Below, piece by piece: positions 61,391-64,000 of a stretch of 64,000 nucleotides of DNA. The stretch's first letter is position 1. Each line of letters starts with the position of its first letter. The position numbers were made by a program, and so were the translations under genes. Under the pieces are notes generated by a model, which was not told the origin of the DNA, made no database searches, and worked only from the letters and a program-made list of their open reading frames with translations. The DNA comes from Apteryx mantelli (Eukaryota; Chordata; Aves; Apterygiformes; Apterygidae), in the NCBI RefSeq assembly GCF_036417845.1, contig NC_089979.1:122235415-122299414 (forward strand), written 5' to 3'.

Positions 61391-64000
61391 AAATATTGCA
61401 ACACTAAAGTGGTATCTCCACGAGTACTGTCACAGCCTCCGTGACTTATGACGCAGGGGTTTCCTGGGCCCGGGGCATTATCTATCAGTGTTTAAAAAGG
61501 AAAAACAAAAAAAACAGCAGCAAAGGCTTCAGTGACTTCATCCATAGGGTATGTATCATCTAAACTGCATGAGGTTTTGCAGTCCTTAATTTAAAGACAG
61601 AATATGCCCTCATGGGCATTGCCTTTAATTTTAACCATGGCTGAGTTTCTGGCTTTGGTAGTTGTTATATATATTTTTCAAAAGTTCTAGAAAAACTTCT
61701 TATTTTTAGTTGATACAGTATGTGCAGAATTGTCAGGATAATTCTGTTTTAATTCCATACTACCTATTTTGCCACAAATGCAGGAGTGGAATAGAATTTA
61801 TTTTTCATTAAACACAAAAGCAGGATTTTAGGAGGCAAAATGACTGATAGCCAGTAGTTAAAATACTAACATCGTTAACCAGGGGTAGAGGAGAAAGAAA
61901 CATTTGAGCAGACACGGGAGGGAAATACTATGCTGTTTTGCCAGATTTCATCTTTGACACCAGTCTTTGGCTAGTAAGTACTTGTTCACATAGCTGGGAA
62001 GGTGGAGGAGTGTTTACCTCCTATTTGGTGCGAGGCAGATGGATGTGGGGGTGTGGTGCCGTGTTTTGTATATATATGCACGTGTGGGCGAAGTGAAAAA
62101 ATGATGCCTCTGCTTACTTCCTCTTTCTCCCCACTTCCACTTAGCTAATATACTGATATAAATGTTATGATTAATACATTGATGAGATCTCAAACTGTTC
62201 TTTTTTTTTAGTTTCTTTCTTTTTTAAACTGTTAATATGTAGCTGCTGAATCACTTCACTGCAGGGAAATATGAGGAACCAAAGAACTGTTCAGACTGCA
62301 GTGGTTCAGCATGAAATGGTTTACACATTTTTCTGTAACAGATACATTTGAAAGTCATTGTTAAATGGCCCTTAAACTGACTTCCATCTGGTATAAGCCA
62401 GAGCTGGTGTGGGAGAGGGCTGTGTAAACAAGTACAGAAGAAATTCTGACTGGATCCAGGTGTAACAGGTTTTTTCACTTCTTTTTCTTTGACTAGGATT
62501 GATGATCTGAATCGCATAAAAATGGTCAAAATATAGTCAAACCTGAAGTGTCATAGGTCCTTGATAGCGTTTGGTTTTGCTGTTGTCAGTCCACACGTGC
62601 GATCAATTATAAAAATAGTTGCATCAGTTTGGGATCTAGCAATGTGTGGTGCTAAATTGCACTTGGGCATTTCTAGGAGTTGGGTATTTTCTACTAATTT
62701 CTTCAGTGCTTGCACTTTTCTCTTGCGTGAGAGCCTGGGTAGGCTACATTAAGGCAATACAAGAAGAAGCAAATGCTAACTCCTTGGTATTTAAAAGGAA
62801 GATCAAGAGCACTGAAACATTTTAACACAATCTTTTCTGCGTACTCCAGTAGTAGCAGACCTCTGCTGTATTTTTGAGGCCACGTTCAGTGTTCACACTT
62901 GCCCCTTTGAGTACAGCTAGACGAAGCGCGGGGTACCTGACCCCATCATTCCTGGAGGAAAGTCTGGGAGGAAGCTGGGCAAGAGGCAAGGTGTTTGCCC
63001 AAGACTTGGATAGTAGGAAGGAGAGAGGGGTTCCCTGGGGCCAGCATTGGCCAAAGGGAGACTAGTGGCACTCAGGGAGTACTGGAGGAAAGAAAAGGAG
63101 TCTCAGACACTTACGCCAGGGCTGGTGAGAGATAAAAATGTTTAAATTGGCATCTTGCCCTAATGTTAGCCAAAAGGTGCAGAATCTTGCAGAAATGCTC
63201 TAGGAGGAGTTCTGACCCAAACGCTGTGCAGTCTGTGGAGCGCACGATAAGCCAGACGTACACAATAAAGAATGATGTGAAAGCAGCTCACAGGAATGTT
63301 TTCTTTTATGAATTTTATTTTTATTGGACAACTTTTTAATATTTGTCTTCAAAGCTTGACTAAATGCTTCCCTCTTGAGAGTGTTGAAAATCTGAGAATT
63401 ACATACATTGAATTATACATGTATTATACATGAATTATACATATACATGTTTATTAGAAACATTATATCTTAGTGTCATTTTGTTTTGGGTATCAATTAC
63501 TCATCTGATAAAGTAACTCACTGGAAAAAATAACTTTTATTAAGTGTACTCTGAGTATATGATACATGCTTGAGTTATTAATGCCACTTTTCCTGTGACT
63601 CAACTGCGGGAAGAGAATAGATCTGTTCATAAGACTTGTGGTAGAGTACTTGTGCTAAGAGGGAGTCTAAGAGAGCAGTGTCTTGAGAGCCTCAGGAAAA
63701 GTTTAATATCTTGTAACAAAACAATACTGTCTGTAGAGTCTTTGCCTCCTGGTGTCAGATATTGAAATATCTCTGTATACGAAAGTGGTCAAGGAAGTAT
63801 TTATCCTTAGCACCCTCTTCTGGGCAAGTTCTTAGCGTCTGGAAGCTTCAATAATGGATGTAAGAGTTCTTAAGATCTTTTTCATTGTTTTAAATTGCTC
63901 TTTCATATAGGTGCCTCTGATATTTATGGAAGCTTCCAATTTCTGATAGAACATCAGGAGCAATTTCTTAATATGCTCTCTAAAAATAATTTTACCATGT
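61391..64000. other. Intron 2, window end: nothing recognised
   Basis: AT-rich sequence with the tandem repeat at 63408-63450; no exon of the RING domain is visible before the edge. Confidence 0.55.
63408..63450. repeat. Short tandem repeat (TTATACATGAA-like)
   Basis: GAATTATACATGTATTATAC and ATGAATTATACATATACATG: three imperfect copies of an 11-12 base unit, each containing TTATACAT. Confidence 0.8.

Larger units (their letters stand above)
42917..64000 (+). other. ZNRF2: ZNRF2 intron 2 (partial, continues past window)
   Basis: Begins with the donor GTAAGAAAG. I read on for an exon encoding the RING motif (Cys-x2-Cys after an acidic/Gly segment) and for the short Cys-Ile-Asp-Glu-Trp exon, and found neither, so at least 21 kb of intron 2 lies here. 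A missed short exon is possible. Contents are a CR1 tail at 43.7 kb, a CR1-like scrap at 61.3 kb and simple repeats. Confidence 0.75.

Noticed and set aside
1..64000. Endogenous retrovirus/LTR, tRNA genes, CRISPR, or a novel defence or mobile system
   Set aside because: No long gag/pol-like frames, paired LTRs, tRNA box pairs or regular spaced repeats were seen; the window is an ordinary vertebrate gene region.

Overview
This is 64 kb of vertebrate nuclear DNA, most likely from a bird. CR1-type LINE fragments are the only recognisable LINEs, some with the avian 3' end built on ATTCTGTGA units. Interspersed repeats are otherwise sparse, microsatellites are short, and one large CpG island sits in an AT-rich background. 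A crocodilian or turtle cannot be fully excluded, because several old repeats look like families that are also common in those groups.

The only protein-coding gene I can support is ZNRF2 (zinc and ring finger 2), on the + strand. Its first coding exon (11652-12114) lies in a CpG island of about 2.2 kb. Its second coding exon (42821-42916) carries the small zinc-finger segment. The two exons join in the same phase across a 30.7 kb intron. I could not find the later exons, which encode the RING domain, in the remaining 21 kb, so the gene probably runs off the right edge.

Layout: 1-10.2 kb is AT-rich sequence upstream of the gene, with old repeats, a TCCTA pentamer microsatellite, a perfect hairpin and one weak candidate terminal exon of an unknown transcript (about 3.53-4.0 kb). 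10.24-12.43 kb is the ZNRF2 CpG-island promoter, 5' UTR, exon 1 and start of intron 1. 12.1-42.8 kb is intron 1, containing CR1 pieces (16.9, 25.1 and 36.9-37.8 kb), a probable ancient SINE with an L2-type tail (42.3 kb) and several microsatellites. 42.9-64 kb is intron 2 (partial), with a CR1 tail at 43.7-44.0 kb, a CR1-like scrap at 61.3 kb and otherwise unannotated DNA.

Nearly all other open reading frames are short and lack a recognisable family, codon bias or splice context. I treat them as chance. I see no bacterial-type system, CRISPR array, tRNA or rRNA gene, or intact mobile element, and nothing I can honestly call a new biological system. Points worth checking are the ZNRF2 leader (upstream ATGs and an in-frame N-terminal extension), the candidate terminal exon, a few unusually regular structures and some possible conserved noncoding segments. 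All family assignments come from reading by eye and memory of consensus sequences; no search was run.
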